A stretch of DNA of 64,000 nucleotides from Mycteria americana (lineage: Eukaryota > Chordata > Aves > Ciconiiformes > Ciconiidae): positions 5,814,062-5,878,061 of the forward strand of contig NC_134367.1 of assembly GCF_035582795.1 (NCBI RefSeq). Reading direction: 5' to 3'. Of the stretch, positions 12,338 to 25,569 are shown in pieces. Numbering within the stretch: the first letter of the stretch is position 1; every line of letters begins with the position of its first letter. Under the pieces are notes generated by a model. The model saw only the letters and a list, made by a program, of their open reading frames with translations. It was not told where the DNA came from and searched no databases. Both the position numbers and the translations under genes were made by a program.

Positions 12338-15300
12338 CTTCCTTGCTGGGAACACACACAAGGTATAAAGAGTGACTCAGAAAAGCAGTAAGGTTTGTCT
12401 CAAACCTTATTGAGGAACTGAGTGGCATAATTGCTAATTTCATAAAATACAATAACTCCCACAAGTGCCCTGTTTCAGCATTTTCCTATGGAAAACATTT
12501 TGGGAATCTTTTTTTTTTCAGTAGATGGATGTGCAGAGAACAGCAAGATGGGATGGTGTTTGGCAGACCAAGTTGGAGTCAGAAAATCCTGGGCTTAATT
12601 TGTTATTCTACACCAGGTTTCTTGTGCAACACCAGGCAGGTCATTTACAGATAGGTTCAAAAAGAGAGCTTTCTCATGTCTGCCCCAAAAAATTACGTTA
12701 GTTTTTGCTGGTAAAAACTGTACCAAAAAATTCCTACCACCCAATTCTTTAAGCCTAGATAGGTCTGACCTCTCTTACCGGTTACTAACAAGTAATTTGT
12801 ACTATGTTAATTCAGCCTTTAACTTTTTAGGCTATGATTTGGGACAGGTCATCCCCCAGGGTAACTTCTTCAGCAGAGGAGTTACTGCAAGAATGACAGC
12901 CACAAATCTTGTTTGTTAAATGGCTGCCTTGCCTTGCTATTTTTTATTTTCCTTTCCACCTTTGCTGTAAATCCAAACTAGCCCATCCAAAACAACATAG
13001 TTACGGTCTGTCAAAAAAAAGCCAACAAAACCCAACCAAACAAAAAACCTCAAAAACCCCCGAGAAGCAATAAAAATGTTAAACTTAACTTTAACAAACA
13101 AAAACTTAAAAAGCCCAAGGAAAGAATTCAAATCCTAAGGTTTCTCAGAAGTACCACATCCTTCCTCCTCTCATTTACCTCTTAAATGTGCACCAATTAA
13201 TCTGAAAAGCATTTCCCTTTGCTGCAGTTCATTAGAAACCTTAACATAGCTTACAAATTATTGCAGCCATCAAGTATCCACCTTACTACTAACACACATC
13301 TCATAAGCAGCCACCTCTCATGATCACAGATGGAGGAATAAATCCTCTAGCAAGGGGCTAGGTGGTCATCCATCCTCAGCTCCCATGGTCGCTTATTAGA
13401 CACTATATGGCTACTGCAAAGGTACTGATCCAACAGACAGATCACAAGTAAGACAACAATCAGGTGTTACTCAATCTGATTTTCCTGTGTTTTTAAAGGA
13501 AATAAAAAGCACCCGCATACTACAAATGTTGAAGGGTCTCAGCATTGATGACTTATCTTGTCAGCACTATATATTAACCTTATAGTTGATCTTCTAGTGC
13601 AAGTTAGTCAAGGTGTCTTTCCAAGATCACTGCTATGACTGATCTGTCACCCACAGAAAAAGGCTTCTATTCACTTATTCTTAATACAGTGTGCCAATCC
13701 GGCCATTTTCTCATTTTGTTTAATTCTACAGATTGCACAGCAGGTAATTTTCACTAAAGGCTTTTGCATCTCCTAACCTGAATCTTCCTTCCAGGCTATG
13801 TTTAGGTTTCAAACATTTAGTCCGGTTTCCAAGTGACAAGGCTTTGTTTAACAGAGAAACAACACAACAGTCAGCACTAATTGCCTCTTGTTGTTGTCCT
13901 CAGCAGACAGATTAAGGGTTGAATAAACCATAGCATTAAGCAACACCCGCAGACAATCTGCTCCCCAGGTCAGGGTAGAGATACATGAACAGAGCTAAGA
14001 CACCTGTGCCTTAGATAAGAAAATATCTTCAAATATCCCATATCCACGGGATCCACCATCAGCCTCAAGCCCTCCCCTTGTTCCTTGTCTTGCTTCACTA
14101 AACATAAAAATTTAAAAAAAACCCTCGCCCTTTCTATGATCTCATGTGCGTATTTACCTTTCTTGAAGCTTATACTTCATTTCTCACCATTTTTCAAGGG
14201 GGAGATTGCCTCTGTGTCACAGCGCATCAGTATACATGCACCTATATCTAAAGGTAGAGTTCATACGTGTTTGAATATACAGCTACTGTTACTTAAGGAC
14301 AGTTCTTACACCCTTATGCCTGGAAGTACTTTCAGATTGAAAACAAACATTGCACCAATAGACCACCCGATCGCTTACCTGCTTTCAGTCTTGTAGCTCG
14401 TACTTCCAAAGTGCAATGATAAACTTGAAGTTAGGAGACAATAAAATGCATCCACTTTGTGGCTGCTGCTGCATGGGGAATGACAAGAGTCCTTGTCCAG
14501 AATCTTAAAACTATAATTTTACTGATCCAAATTGTTCTAAACTGGTACGCTGTTCCTAAAAGCTTTATTCTTTCTTTCTTTGGGGGAGCATGGAAATAAA
14601 AGCCAGAACCAGTCACACCTGCGGAGGAGGGACACTGCAAGCACAGTTAGTAAAGTGTCAAAAGGCTTGTTCAAGAGTATAGGCTCTAGCAAGAACCTTT
14701 AATTTCTTCATTACAACATTTAATCTCTTTGCATTCATACCAGTGAATGATCTGCTTTGCACATACTTGTAATTATCCTTTTTCTTCTCAGTGGTAGTGA
14801 AATTAAAGCAGTCAATTCTCATTCTCAGTGCCAAGCTTCATACCATGAGGGAATTAAGAGCCTGAGATAAACTGAGACAAGTTCTGCCAAAGAGAAAACC
14901 AACCCAGCCAAGCAGCCCCAGGCATCATTTTGAGGTGGCAGCCCTGTTCACCCTTTGCCTGATTTTTCGGTTGTCCCTGACAGTCCAGTCTGATGATGCC
15001 AACCCACATCGCCCTTTTGATTTGGACTTGATTACCTATAGGGCAGAAGAGTCAATAGAGAAGGAACATTGAAGTGTTATGGGAGAGCACATGAAGAAAG
15101 ATGCTTTATTTGAGCATGAGGAAGAGTTGATATGGGATATGGATTGATATTCCTGCTATATCTTAAGAAATCTGTAGCTTGTAACTTGAAGCCAAGTTTT
15201 GTGAAATTGAAGAGTTTCAGATGCTCCCAAGTCAAATCACACAAATTCACAGCTCCACGCACACTGATCAACAGTGAACCTTCTCCTAGAAGAGCCCTCT

Positions 15301-15542
15301 AATCTCATCAGAAACCAAAATCTGATCATTCTGCAACTCTGCCCAAGGGTATCCACCATCAAATAAGTTGAGCTAAGACCACCTCCTAAAAGTCTGGGTT
15401 TATGTTCCTGTTTTATGTTGTCCTGTTTACGTGTGCATGACAACCCCAAAGTAACAACATCCACAGGCAGCCAGCCTATCATAAATCACCCAATGTCGGG
15501 AAAAAAAAAAATTTAAAATAATTATGGCCTGCTTCTGTAACT
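12338..15542. other. 5' flank of GLYATL3, gene-free
   Basis: It should hold the GLYATL3 promoter, and the ATG exon starts shortly after a CCCAGCAAG acceptor-like site, so a leader exon may lie here. I could not place it. There are simple A- and T-rich runs and no CpG island. Confidence 0.4.
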
Positions 15543-16540
15543 ATCACAGAATCACAGAATCGTATAGGTTGGAAAAGACCTTTAAGATCATCGAGTCCAA
15601 CCATAAACCTAATACTGCCAAAACCACCACTACACCATGTCCCTAAGCACCTCATCCAAACGTCCTTTAAATACCTCCAGGGATGGCGACTCAACCACTT
15701 CCCTGGGCAGCCTGTTCCAATGCTTGATAACCCCTTCAGTGAAGAAAAATTTCCCAATATCCAGTCTAAACCTCCCCTGGCGCAACTTGAGGCCATTTCC
15801 TCTTGTCCTATCACTTGTTACCTGGGAGAAGAGACCGACCCCACCTCTCTACACCCTCCTTTCAGGTAGTTGTAGAGAGCGATGAGGTCTCCCCTCAGCC
15901 TCCTTTTCTCCAGGCTAAACAACCCCAGCTCCCTCAGCCGCTCCTCATCAGACTTCTGCTCCAGACCCTTCACCAGCTCCGTTGCCCTTCTCTGGACTCA
16001 CTCCAGCACCTCAATGTCTCTCTTCTAGTGGGGGGCCCAAAACTGAACACAGTATTCGAGGTGCGGCCTCACCAGTGCCGAGTACAGGGGCACAATCACT
16101 TCCCTACTCCTGCTGGCCACACTATTTTTGATACAAGCCAGGATGCCATTGGCTTTCTTGGCTGCCTGGGCACACTTCTGGCTCATATTCAGGCGGCTGT
16201 CGACCAACACCCCCAGGTCCTTCTCTGCCAGGCAGCTTTCCAGCCACTCTTCCCCAAGCCTGTAGCGTTGCATGGGGTTGCTGTGGCCCAAGTGCAGGAC
16301 CTTGCACTTGGCCTTGTTAAACCTCATACAATTGACCTCGGCCCATCCATCCAGCCTGTCCAGGTCCCTCTGCAGAGCCTGCCTACCCTCCAGCAGATCA
16401 ACACTCCCACACAACTTGGTGTCATCTGCAAACTTACTGAGAGTACACTCGATCCCTTCGTCCAGATCATTGATAAAGATGTTAAACAGAACTGGCCCCA
16501 ACACCGAGCCCTGGGGAACACCGCTTGTGACCGGCTCTGT
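15543..16540 (-). mobile_element. CR1 LINE copy A, 5'-truncated
   Basis: Minus-strand CR1 whose 3' end (ATCACAGAATCACAGAATCG on the plus strand) lies near 15543. It encodes the reverse-transcriptase region with FADDTK and then the ORF2 C-terminus. The longest open stretch (16504-16025) stops at the segment ending FWAPH, so the frame does not run to the end of ORF2. Only the last third of ORF2 remains; the 5' end is at about 16540. It is closely related to the copy at 17349-18441, with only four substitutions in about 158 shared residues. Confidence 0.92.
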
Positions 16541-17348
16541 AATATAGTCAGAAAACTATCTAGCTCTGTAATATAGTACCTCTGTTGCTAGTGGTACACT
16601 GCATTTACAAGGCCTCAGGATTGAGGCTCATCAGGTGCTCTTTGAATGTTTTACTTAGCTGTGTAATTTAGCCTTTCCTCTAATTGACCAGGTGTCTGTG
16701 AATAATTATTTTTGTCATCTTTGTATGGTACAACCACAGTTTTATACAGACAGCAGTAGCAGGAAGTTATTCTATGTCAAATGAGATATTTATGACTAAC
16801 ATAGTGATATAGTATAGAGAAATACAGGCCAAGTATGATAGCAGAGGCCTTGAGAAATGGAGATACGGGATGCGGTGCAGAGAAGTACAGGTGTGGGGTG
16901 ATAAGCGATGGGGCACGGGAGAGCAGTGAGGGTGATAAGAGATGAGGCTTGGCACAGGAGACCCCTCAGCTACAAAGAACTCACCAACAATCAGCTCAGG
17001 AAACACAGACCCGCAGCTGGACAAAACTGGTTTTAGGAGTAACAAAGAAATAGCACCTAACATACATAAAGGTATCATACACTCCCCTCCAAGGAGTGCT
17101 TCCTCTTTGCATTTAAATACTATTTTGAGCATACAACATTGCAATCTAAACAACTAGATTTGGAAGGAAGGGAAGAGACCCCAAATCTCAATTTCAGGAG
17201 CTGACCACATAGGAATAATTGCAAAAGGTCTTGTAATTACAGCCTTTCTTGGGGAAACATAAGAAATGCTGCAAATAGCTAAGCAAAACTTCATCCTACT
17301 TCAGTACCCTGTCTTACAGAGTGTCAGCATGTATGATTGTCTGCTCAT
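16541..17348. other. Spacer between the two opposed CR1 copies
   Basis: About 800 bases of AT-rich sequence with no gene or element I recognise. Its left end repeats the 15-base GCTCTGTAATATAGT (16534-16548 and 16563-16577) at the 5' junction of CR1 copy A. Small open frames here show no family motif. Confidence 0.5.
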
Positions 17349-18441
17349 GGCTTGGACGGGTGTACTCTTCGCTGGGTAAAGAACTGGCTGGACGGCCGGG
17401 CCCAGAGAGTGGTGGTGAATGGAGTTTACTCTGGTTGGCGACCGGTCACAAGCGTCACAAGGTGTTCCCCAGGGCTCGGTGTTGGGGCCAGTTCTGTTTA
17501 ACATCTTTATCAATGATCTGGACGAAGGGATCGAGTGCACTCTCAGTAAGTTTGCAGACGACACCAAGTTGTGTGGGAGTGTTGATCTGCTTGAGGGTAG
17601 GCAGGCTCTGCAGAGGGACCTGGACAGGCTGGATCGATGGGCTGGGGTGAATTGTATGAGGTTTAACAAGGCCAAGTGCAAGGTCCTGCACTTGGGCCAC
17701 AGCAACCCCATGCAACGCTACAGGCTTGGGGAAGAGTGGCTGGAAAGCTGCCTGGCAGAGAAGGACCTGGGGGTGTTGGTTGACAGCCGCCTGAATATGA
17801 GCCAGCAGTGTGCCCAGGCGGCCAAGAAGGCCAATGGCATCCTGGCCTGTATCAAAAATAGCGTGGCCAGCAGGACTAGGGAAGTGATCGTGCCCCTGTA
17901 CTCGGCACTGGTGAGGCCGCACCTCGAATACTGTGTTCAGTTTTGGGCCCCCCACTACAAAAGGGATATTGAGGTACTGGAGCGCGTACAGAGAAGGGCA
18001 ACGAAGCTGGTGAAGGGTCTGGAGCAGAAGTCTTATGAGGAGCGGCTGAGGGAGCTGGGGTTGTTTAGCCTGGAGAAAAGGAGGCTGAGGGGAGACCTCA
18101 TCGCTCTCTACAACTGCCTGAAAGGAGGGTGTAGAGAGGTGGGGGTCGGTCTCTTCTCCCAGGTAACAAGTGATAGGACAAGAGGAAATGGCCTCAAGTT
18201 GTGCCAGGGGAGGTTTAGACTGGATATTAGGAAATTTTTCTTCACCGAGAGGGTTATCAAGCATTGGAACAGGCTGCCCAGGGAAGTGGTTGAGTCGCCA
18301 TCCCTGGAGGTATTTAAAGGACGTTTGGATGAGGTGCTTAGGGACATGGCGTAGTGGTGGTCTTGGTAGTGTTAGGTTTATGGTTGGACTCGATGATCTT
18401 AAAGGTCTTTTCCAACCTATATGATTCTGTGATTCTGTGAT
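17349..18441 (+). mobile_element. CR1 LINE copy B, 5'-truncated with open ORF2 3' part
   Basis: Plus-strand CR1, opposite in direction to copy A. An open frame at 17419-18354 (311 codons) covers reverse-transcriptase motifs [10 protein letters not shown] and FADDTK, the thumb region and the conserved C-terminal end ([19 protein letters not shown]). It ends in the CR1 signature of ATTCTGTG repeats at about 18423-18441. Upstream codons with [15 protein letters not shown] are recognisable back to about 17349, where homology stops, so it is a dead-on-arrival copy without the endonuclease. The open frame suggests a fairly recent insertion. Confidence 0.93.
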
Positions 18442-19032
18442 TGTCGTGGTTTAACCCCAGTCAGCAACTACGCACCACACAGCTGCTTGCTCGCTCCCCC
18501 CCGGTGGGATGGGGGAGAGAATCGGAAAAAAGGTAAAACTCGTGGGTTGAGAGAAAGACAGTTTAATAGGAAAAGCAAAAGCCGCACGTGCAAGCAAAGC
18601 CAAACAAGGAATTCATTCACCCCTTCCCATGGGCAGGCAGGTGTTCAGCCATCTCCAGGACAGCAGGGCTTCAGCACGCGTAACGGTGACTTGGGAAGAC
18701 AAAATGCCATAACTCTGAACGTCCCCCCCTTCCTTCTTCTTTCCCCAGCGTTATATGCTGAGCATGACGCCATATGGTATGGAATAGTCCTTTGGTCAGT
18801 TGGGGTCAGCTGTCCCAGCCATGTCCCCTTCCCAGCTTCTTGTGCACCCCCAGCCTACTCGCTGGTGGGGTGGGGTGAGGAGCAGAAAAGGCCTGGACTC
18901 TGTGTAAGCCCTGCTCAGCAATAACGAAAACATCCCTGTGTTATCAACACTGTTTTCAGCACAAATCCAAAACATAGCCCCATAGCAGCTACTATGAAGA
19001 AAATTAACTTTATCCCAGCCAAAACCAGCACA
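18442..19032 (+). mobile_element. Solo LTR, avian ERVL type
   Basis: Fossil LTR of about 591 bases, starting TGTCGTGGTTTAACCCC and ending CCAGCCAAAACCAGCACA, with the GGGATGGGGGAGAGAATCGG segment typical of a common bird ERVL LTR. No internal retroviral region is attached. It begins right at the end of a CR1 copy, and I see no matching target duplication. It looks like a complete single LTR of moderate age. A 145-codon open frame inside it is a by-product of the LTR sequence. Confidence 0.82.
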
Positions 19033-20720
19033 ATTATTAGAAGTACATCAACAATGTATCACTACCTTGTCAAAACCATTTACTTGTCTTTGATGGACAC
19101 ACACTTCACAGATTTACTTCCTTTTCACACCTATTTGTACACTTTGGCTTACACAGAATCTTCTGGCACTGTTACAGAGTACCTTACTTTAAGAACTTGC
19201 TGTCTAGCCATGAAACTGGCTACTCCCTCACTCCTATGTTGTAAAAAGCAGTGAGTAACCAACCCCTACTCAATGCTTTCATAAAATGCTTTACATCTTC
19301 ATTACTTCCTTCTTCTTATTTCAACTTTCCTCCTATGGAAGCTATATCATATCTCTGACTCCTACTTACTGCCCTTCTCCAGAATTTTTTTTTTTTTTTT
19401 AAAAAGTAAAAAGGTATCTACGTGGTTTATGAAGTTCAAAACCCACATGGTAAATTGCTTGCAAGTAGATCACCCTTAACGAAAGCAAAGGAGGGTATTT
19501 TTACTTAACAAAAATTAAGATAGCAGGCATGCAGGAAAATCATTGACCCATAATCTGGATTAAATTACTTTGGGGTAGCGGTTATGTCAGTAAATGCTCC
19601 CCTTGTTGAGTGATCAAAAATTTGAGAAATATTTCTAAATATTTATATAGTTTTTCATGTGATTCAGTAAAAAGCAAGTCCTTAGCCTGGTTTTCATGAT
19701 CCTAGATGTAGCAACTACAGAGAGGCTTTTAATCTCTCATAGGAGAATAGAGATAATTAGCTCATATCTCATTAAGAGTACCAGCAGCTTGTAAACAAAA
19801 GAACAAGTGTTTGCATGGTAAGTCAATGTAAAGAGCACTGCAGTCTTCTAGTAGATAATTTGACTGGAGAAAGCACTTTATAATAACTGAATCTTTTAAG
19901 GGAGAAGCTCTATCATGGAAAAAATAGAGGAGAGATTAAAGTGCATAGGAAAACAGACTACTTTTGACTTAATTTTCTTCCTCGGAAGTGTAGAATATCT
20001 GACAGTTAATGAAATATAAGGTGAGTACACAACTCAGATTAGAGCTTTGCTCTATAATGTTCTTATCTGCTTTCCCCAACCACCTGGATAAATCAATGTG
20101 AATGTCATCTTTTTTTTTTAAGCAGTGAATATGAAAATGTAAAAAAATCCTGCATGTTTGATAAAAATTATTCAATTTCCTGCCATGGAGGTCTTTTAAT
20201 AAAAAATGGGAAGAAAGTTGAACAGGGGATTTGCAAATGAGCATTAGATAATCATATTTTTACTACATGTTTCAGGTTTAAAGAGGATTTAACTCCAAAA
20301 CAAAAGTTAATTTGGTAAGGGATACTGCCTTCACCGATTTCTAGATGTGATATAAAAGTCCAAATATAATGGAATAGGTTGCCTTATTCTATAGAAATGC
20401 CCAAAAAAACCCAGGATCCATTTCCCTCCTTTCTCCTAAGACAGTACATATCATCATTAGAAGTCATCACAGGTCCAAAAAAAAGCCCTAAAAAAACTTT
20501 GATTGATCACTTAAATCACTAGAATCCCAGTCCCAGAACGCATCTATGGATTTATATATCAATATTCATGGAAAACGTTTTAGCAGAAATTCCGCAGTCA
20601 CAACAGTAAAGCCATTAGGAGGAAAACAGTTTCCATGATCAGCACCCTGCTGCTCTACATTAACACAGAGTGCTGGGCTAGGTTATCTTCTTCAAAGAAG
20701 CCTCCATATATTTTGGTTTC
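19033..20720. other. Gene-free stretch downstream of CENPQ
   Basis: AT-rich, with a T run near 19387-19400. It must contain the CENPQ 3' UTR, but no single polyadenylation signal stands out. Confidence 0.4.
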
Positions 20721-23700
20721 TCAAAGGAAGTCCACCTTCTCATAGGTCTTTTCAATGAGGGTTAACATGTTCTTCAAGTCAGCTGACTGCTGAATAGTGT
20801 TCATATCCTTTAAAAGACCTTTCCGATTTTTTATCTTCAAAATTTCTTCCTTAAGACAGAAAGAAAGAATAATAGACAAGAAATTAAAAAAAACAGCTTT
20901 CATTGAGTCCAAAAGAAATTTCACTTTCATGCAGCCTAGGTGTACCTAAATACAGCTAAAATAAAAAAGATTCAAAGACACGGAATGAGACAGTCTTCCT
21001 TCCATCAGTTACAGCGAGACAGATTTCAGAAATGATTACAGGTTCCCTAGGACCATAGCGTTCCTAAGAAAAGACCTGTGATCCTTTAAATGGCAGGTTT
21101 TCTAGGGTTTTGTTCTGTTTTTAAAATGTAAGCATATAGTTCTCAAGGAAAAGAAAAACAAAAGAAAGAAAAAAAGAAAAAAAGAGAAAACCTCCCAGTA
21201 TTTCAGAATTTTCAGAATTGCCCCCTCTGGCAGAGGTTAAGTGATAAAGGCACATTCTGTTGCCTTTCTTCTTATAGTCAAGGTGTCTCTGAAAATATAT
21301 TCCATGCTCACCTGCAAAATGGGTGCCTGTAAACTGCTCTTGGGAAGTTCTGGAAGGTGGAGTACTCCACTGCCATTTTCCTGGAATACCTAGAAGGGGA
21401 AAAAAAGAAAAAAAAAAAACCCAAAAATACAAAAACAAGCATCAGGCACACAAGTAGGAAAATAAACTGGCTGTCATTATCCAACTTCTGAAAACTAAAC
21501 TTCTTAATTTTGCAACTGAAGTTGGAAAAATTGAAAAGATACATTCCCAAAGGCAAATAAAGCCTTCCTTATACGACGCTCTCTGCAGAAACAGCTTGGG
21601 TGCGATAGGAAACACATTCTCCTTAGAGGAATGCAACAACATCCATTGGAAATACCTTCCTGGCCTTTTTTTCATCTTCCTCTAACTGGTTCTTGAGCAC
21701 CTGGATTTTGTACTGCAGTTGCTGTATAGTTTCTTCAGTGTGTTCTGCTGATCGCTCAGCTTCATTTATTTCTTCCTAAGACAAAACAGACACAAGACCA
21801 GAACAAAATTTACTTTAGAGATGATGAGCCTTTTGCCTATGAGATACTGATAATCAGCATCAGCTGAGTCACTGAAAAACCATCCAAAAAAGATACACTG
21901 CTTTGTAGCAAAGGTGGGTGACAATGATGAACAGTGGACAACTCGTGCAGAACAGCACAGGCATGGCCAGCAGTCTGTCTACTAAAAGTTACAACACACT
22001 GAGCAGCAGTAGATGGGTAAGACGTTTTCTTCCCTTCCTTGCCTTTCATACCTGCAATTGTACCAAGGACTCTTCATTTGTCTCAAGCATTTGTTTCTCT
22101 GCCGTTTGAAGGCTCGGGACATTCTTCAGGTTGCCCAGCTTCCCCGGAGGCACCTTTAAAGTCTTGAAAAATCTCAGCACCCTTTATTATAGAAAAAGGG
22201 AAGCATGACTTGTTTGGCGTTCTTTGCAAAACAAAAAGAAAACTGACTAATGACTTATCTGGGGAAAAACTAAACTCAGTTTAGCCCAGTTGCTGCCACT
22301 GAAGTAAAAGGATCCAGACAGGAAGAAAAGCTGTCTTGAATTGTTTTCCAAAATCATGTGGAATACATGTCTAAGGAAGGAACTAGGAAGAAGAAATCCC
22401 ACCATTCTAACCTTTGCTATTACACTGACGTTGTGTGGTTTCTATCCCACTGGCCTGTACGCTCCCTGACTATAAACTGACATTAACTAATATTTTCCCC
22501 TTTGTGACCTTTCTGCTTTTTCAAAGTAAAACTAAGTTCCAAAAGCAGCATTTTTCACTGCTTCCCAACAAAGATCATTTTAATAAAATCTGTAAATGCT
22601 CTTGTGAAACATGATATATAGTTTTATGCCAGACAAAGAGTTTTAGCTTGCTCTCAAAGGTCCTTCTGATTCTGAGGAAGACTTGAATTCTTCCAAGTTG
22701 GATCTGTCTGTTAGATACACCAAACTGCCACATTTTCCATGCATTTCAGATGAGATTGCAGGAGTTTGGCAACTCCGAAGTTAAACATGTTACAAATTAA
22801 ACACTAAAAAAAGAAAAGAAAACCATTTATGAAAAACTAGCTCCTCATGTTTGAATCTTGAGGTACTGTAAGAACAAAGAAAGCAACATATAGGCTCAGG
22901 CTCTACGTTGATAAGAACCTGGTATACCGACACACATGCACACAAAAATTCTCAGACACTCAAGCATACATAATTCCTCCCACAATGACACAAAAAGGCT
23001 ACAAGTTATGCCCCAACACAAAACTTAAATTCTCTTTGAAGTAACTTCAACAGTCAGAAAATGAATTAGCATTTAAGAAAATTTAGCTATAACTGCTCCT
23101 GCCACTATCATAAAATGATAACAAAATAAATAGCTGCCCACAAATTTAAACCCTGTATAAAGAGTACAAAGCTGATTCAAGGAGCTCTTAAGAATACCTC
23201 CTAGGTTCTGGTACTCATATAGAAGTAGTTAAAGTGGGTCTTTCAACAACTCTTGCTTGTCCACTTCAATCAACGTACTGTCAAGATATTTCCCTCCTTG
23301 ATTTTGCATCAACTCTCCCTTCCAAGATTTCCTAAATGTGATTGCTCCCAGAAGCAATTCTGTAAACAACTGGATAAACTACATCCCTTCTCTCCCTCTG
23401 TTTTTTTTTTTTTAAAATACAATTTCTTACCTCTCTTTCAGTAAATTGAGGTGCTTCTGAACATCGTCTTTTCTCTCACTTTGTTGGCACAAAACAGATC
23501 TGGAAAGAAAATAAAGGCAGAATTTTCATCACAAAGCCTGCAAGCACAGAGAACACATCAAGTGAAGTGAACGCAGTCAGAACTTCTCCAGCTAAAAATT
23601 TCCTACTTCAGATAGAAAGTGTTATACCGGACAAAATACACAGTCAGCCATACTGCCGGACAAAATATACACAGCCAGCCATATTGTCCAAAAAAGCTCC

Positions 23701-25569
23701 AAAGCTTTTCCAGTTCAAGCAATGTTATGATTTTTACTTCATTCCTTATGGAAACAAAGAACCACCGCCAGGATATTTGGCACTTACAGTATTACTGAAT
23801 CCATTACAGTTTCCAGAAACTGCCTACTGCTCTCTGAGAGAGTCTGCCAAGATCTTATTTTAGCACTGGTTAGCTTCATTTTTTTTGAAGAACCTTTTTC
23901 TCCTGTTAACACAAAGGAAAAAAGGAAAAGATATGATTTGTCAAATGTGGATAGACAGCTTTGTGACTCCATTCAGTCAGATCGTACTAAAAGGTGTAAC
24001 AGTTAAGATTCTTCCATGTCAAAAAACTATCAGGTCAAATCTATCCATGTTAGGTGGTACTTATTATTTGCAAGTCACAAGTTGTTTAAAAAGTACAAAG
24101 TAGAAAAGGTTCTTTCTTACAGCAGTTTCATTCTAAACAGATACTTTCCCAAAATCATCGGCGATACAAGTGAGAAAACCCAGAATGAGATAAAAGAAAG
24201 AGTGGGAATATACATAAGCAAGAAACTCAGTGCAGCAGGGGCCTCATCTCATTTTTATGTTCAATACAACACATGCCAGCCTTAAGACAGAAGGTTAACA
24301 GAGAAGACAGTGACCCGTGAAGAGAAAGTTAAAATGTTCAGGGTGCTTGTGGTGGAATTTACAAGAGAAGAACACTACTTGCAAATAAAAGCATATGATT
24401 AATATGTGCATACACAACTCATAGACTATGAATGCATGCTTGCTAAGACTGTACTGCAAATACTCACTGTTACTGTTCAGAAAGAAAATTTTGAAACTTA
24501 TTTCAGTGACATCTCAGACATCTATGATTTCAACATAGCAGTTACTACTTTTACTTTCAGTGTTTTGAAAAAACACTGAATTTGCACAAGACAAACATAA
24601 GGAAAGAATACTATACTACCTGCAGGGGAATAGTCCCCGTGTTCCTTAGCTTTCCTTTTGACTGTCTGAGTGACCTGCTGAAGAGAAAAATTTACAGCAA
24701 GTATGGTAATTTTGAAACATCCACTGCTGTGCAACCATTCCTTTACTACTAGCAACCTGCTATAAAAAGGCTGTGAAAGCACTTCAGTGCTTGACAGAGC
24801 TCTGTTGCTGTTGACCACTAAAAAGGCTTTTTGAACTGTGAAACAGTAGTTCATCTCAAGCAAGTTAAGCAAAGCAATTCACTCTTCTTAGTTACTCCCA
24901 TTCAAAGAATGAGGCCATGAAATAAGAAATGCACAAGATGTTTGGCTATCCAGCTGCATCTCAAGATCATGCCATTCATAAGTTAAGTGGTTAAGCAAGC
25001 TCTCTCCAACAGAAAGCTGCCCAGGCCAATCCTGAGCTATGCAGAGAATACTTTCCACAAGTGAATAAACATCACCTGAGCTGCATGAACTCTGATTTTA
25101 TCACTCTGTTCAAACAGATGCTATGCAGCTCTTCAAAACCACACAGCCGGCTTGCCTTTTTATTAATCATTAGGCAATGCTTCCCTCTACTTGTCATAGG
25201 CACAGCAGCACGCAACTAGAAATTCTGGAAATCAGGGAGCAACTAAGGCACTGAGTATCAAAGGAGCTGTTCACACTGGACATTTCCTCCAGAGGACTAC
25301 GGTTAGTCAATGAAATATGCTCTACAAATTCCAGCAAAGAACTGGGCAAAAATTACTCTTCCCCCCCCCCCCCTTTGGTTACTTTTCTAATTTGTTTGAT
25401 CCAAAATAATGATTACCTTTCCTTTTTGACCTTGTTTTCTTCCTTCTCCATTTGTTCCCTTTTTTTTTCTGGAAGACCCTTGTTGATGTTGTGATTTAAA
25501 CGGTTGTTTTGCTGATCCCCCACCAGTGGTCTCCCCCATTTTACTGGAAGATGCATGGTGGCGTTTCAT
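20721..25569 (-). CDS. CENPQ: CENPQ, centromere protein Q
   Basis: Eight coding exons on the minus strand: 25569-25417, 24677-24620, 23902-23788, 23499-23431, 22181-22052, 21775-21656, 21389-21312 and 20849-20721. Splice sites are canonical, phases agree, and the join gives 283 codons (human about 268). CENP-Q is a subunit of the inner-kinetochore CENP-O/P/Q/R/U complex in the constitutive centromere network. Residues 1-70 are Lys/Arg/Gly/Gln-rich and look disordered, as in other CENP-Qs. Residues about 84-110 hold the conserved [20 protein letters not shown] segment. Residues about 135-150 match the human LKVPP region, and 160-215 are heptad-rich coiled coil ([17 protein letters not shown]). 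[10 protein letters not shown] and a helix ending TYEKVDFL close the protein. The first coding exon begins three bases after its acceptor, so the 5' UTR lies on an upstream exon. It is divergent from MMUT, with a CpG island between them. Confidence 0.94.
25361..25374. repeat. Poly-C run
   Basis: An uninterrupted C run of about 13 in CENPQ intron 1, close to the end of its first coding exon. It may be an assembly-sensitive site. Confidence 0.8.

Noticed and set aside
15803-16576. A 257-codon plus-strand open frame
   Set aside because: It is antisense to the reverse-transcriptase part of CR1 copy A. The similar frame at 17455-18264 is antisense to copy B in the same way.
18487-18924. A 145-codon open frame suggesting a small gene
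   Set aside because: It lies wholly inside the solo LTR and has no protein motif.
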